From contig JAOADO010000019.1 of NCBI GenBank assembly GCA_026417275.1, forward strand, positions 12,021-26,206: a DNA stretch of 14,186 nt. Direction: 5' to 3'. Source of the DNA: Verrucomicrobiia bacterium. Lineage in GTDB: Bacteria > Verrucomicrobiota > Verrucomicrobiae > Limisphaerales > JAKPVM01. This document shows, one piece after another, positions 13,437 to 14,186 of this stretch. How positions within the stretch are numbered: the first letter of the stretch is position 1; each line of letters starts with the position of its first letter. Position numbers and translations under genes: made by a program. Below the pieces are notes generated by a model. It did no database searches. It was not told the origin of the DNA and worked only from the letters and a program-made list of their open reading frames with translations.

Positions 13437-14186
13437 ATGAGAAATTTTGTCTTCAAGACGCTAATTGTAATCGCTGTGACCTTGAACACGTGCGTGACTC
13501 TGACATCTGGCGCCGTGCGCGAAAAAGAGTGGAAAGAGGTAGATGATGCGGTAACCAAAGGCTTACCACGAACAGCAATTGAAAAGATTGAACCGATAAT
13601 TTCCGCCGCCTTGAAAGAAAAGGCTTATGGCGAAGCCGCAAAAGCAATTGCGAAAAAGATTATTCTCGAAGCCTCAATTCAGGGAAACAAACCGGAGGAG
13701 AAAATTATCCGCATGGAGGAATATTTAAAAACAGCCCCCACAGAGATAAAACCGCTTCTGCTGACTATTCAAGCAAACTGGTACTGGCACTATTTTCAAA
13801 ACAATCGGTGGCGATTTATGAGACGCACAGCAACTGCCGAACAACCCGGGAAGGATTTCACAACCTGGGATTTGCCGCGACTTTTTGCAGAAATTGACAA
13901 AATATTCTCACAGGCGCTCTCAAGCGCCGAATTGTTAAAAAAAACCCCGGTAGCACAGTTCGATGATTTGCTTGTAAAGGGAACCGTCCCGGACGCTTAC
14001 CGTCCAACAGTTTACGATTTCATCGCTTACAAGGCTCTTGAATTCTACACTTCTGGCGAACAGGCGGCGGCTAACCCTTCCGACGCCTTTGAAATTTCAG
14101 CAGACCCCCCCATCTTTGGCTCGGCGGAGGAATTTTTAAAATGGAAACCTGAGACCACCGATGTTACCTCGCCTAAACTTCAGGCA
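13437..14186 (+). CDS. Alpha-2-macroglobulin family protein, N-terminal part (3' end outside window)
   Basis: Open from ATG 13437 to the window end, exactly 250 codons, with no stop. Residues 1-26 form an export signal (MRNFVFK, hydrophobic core, TLTSGA before a probable cut). The next part is helical, with WYWHYFQNNRWRF, GKDFTTWDLPRLFAEIDKIF and VPDAYRPTVYDFIAYKALEFY. That combination ('...NRW.F..RT', 'TWD', 'RPT.YDF.A..AL.F') is what I recognise from the N-terminal segment of large (about 1,900-residue) macroglobulin-like proteins of Bacteroidetes and PVC bacteria. The MG, bait and thioester (CxEQ) domains would lie beyond the window. In bacteria such proteins are periplasmic or outer-membrane protease traps or envelope guards, often near penicillin-binding protein 1C; none is visible here. 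The family call rests on the motif pattern only, so it is probable rather than firm. Confidence 0.72.
   Translation, partial: MRNFVFKTLIVIAVTLNTCVTLTSGAVREKEWKEVDDAVTKGLPRTAIEKIEPIISAALKEKAYGEAAKAIAKKIILEASIQGNKPEEKIIRMEEYLKTAPTEIKPLLLTIQANWYWHYFQNNRWRFMRRTATAEQPGKDFTTWDLPRLFAEIDKIFSQALSSAELLKKTPVAQFDDLLVKGTVPDAYRPTVYDFIAYKALEFYTSGEQAAANPSDAFEISADPPIFGSAEEFLKWKPETTDVTSPKLQA

Noticed and set aside
13453..13647. Minus-strand 64-codon frame at the start of the macroglobulin gene
   Set aside because: It is antisense to a 250-codon open frame with a signal peptide and family motifs.
1..14186. CRISPR, defence island, prophage, insertion sequence, tRNA or riboswitch
   Set aside because: No regular spaced repeats, transposase or integrase motifs, terminal inverted repeats, tRNA-like cloverleaf or known riboswitch core were found on reading both strands by eye.

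Overview
The window looks like a chromosomal segment from a Gram-negative bacterium. It is moderately AT-rich and has no plasmid, phage, insertion-sequence, CRISPR or RNA-gene signature. Several genes suggest the PVC superphylum, most likely the Verrucomicrobia/Lentisphaerae side. They are a hopanoid-type squalene pathway, an N-terminal alpha-2-macroglobulin-family protein with an 'YRPTVYDF' motif, an O-antigen-ligase protein with fused TPRs, and a tiny lipoprotein with an 'RPWNAPKTWE' tail. This placement is inference from protein style, not from a marker gene.

Layout, left to right. (1) Positions 1-2071, plus strand: the 3' part of a presqualene/squalene synthase (hpnD-like), an hpnK-type YdjC-family deacetylase, and a four-helix EamA/ArnE-like membrane protein. 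Together they look like the end of a hopanoid (polyterpenoid lipid) biosynthesis and modification operon. (2) Positions 2113-6689, minus strand, transcribed right to left: nadC, birA, coaX, trpA, manC. Gaps are short or genes overlap, so this is probably one operon. It serves NAD, biotin-protein ligation, CoA, tryptophan and GDP-mannose synthesis. (3) Positions 6690-6974: an AT-rich divergent control region with two short palindromes. (4) Positions 6975-9788, plus strand: a long type IA topoisomerase (TopB/Topo III type) with three C-terminal zinc-finger repeat modules. (5) Positions 9899-13272, minus strand: an envelope-looking group. In transcription order it holds an O-antigen ligase/polymerase-type membrane protein with TPRs, a small membrane-anchored helical protein, a TM/coiled-coil/beta-domain protein with its own strong promoter, and a 61-residue lipoprotein two bases downstream of it. 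(6) Positions 13437-14186, plus strand: the start of an alpha-2-macroglobulin-family exported protein, cut off by the window end.

Most of the window is ordinary housekeeping and envelope biosynthesis. The least explained part is the coiled-coil protein plus lipoprotein pair (9899-10854) and the small anchored protein beside it. They look like an uncharacterised cell-envelope module. I found no clear defence system, secondary-metabolite cluster or mobile element.
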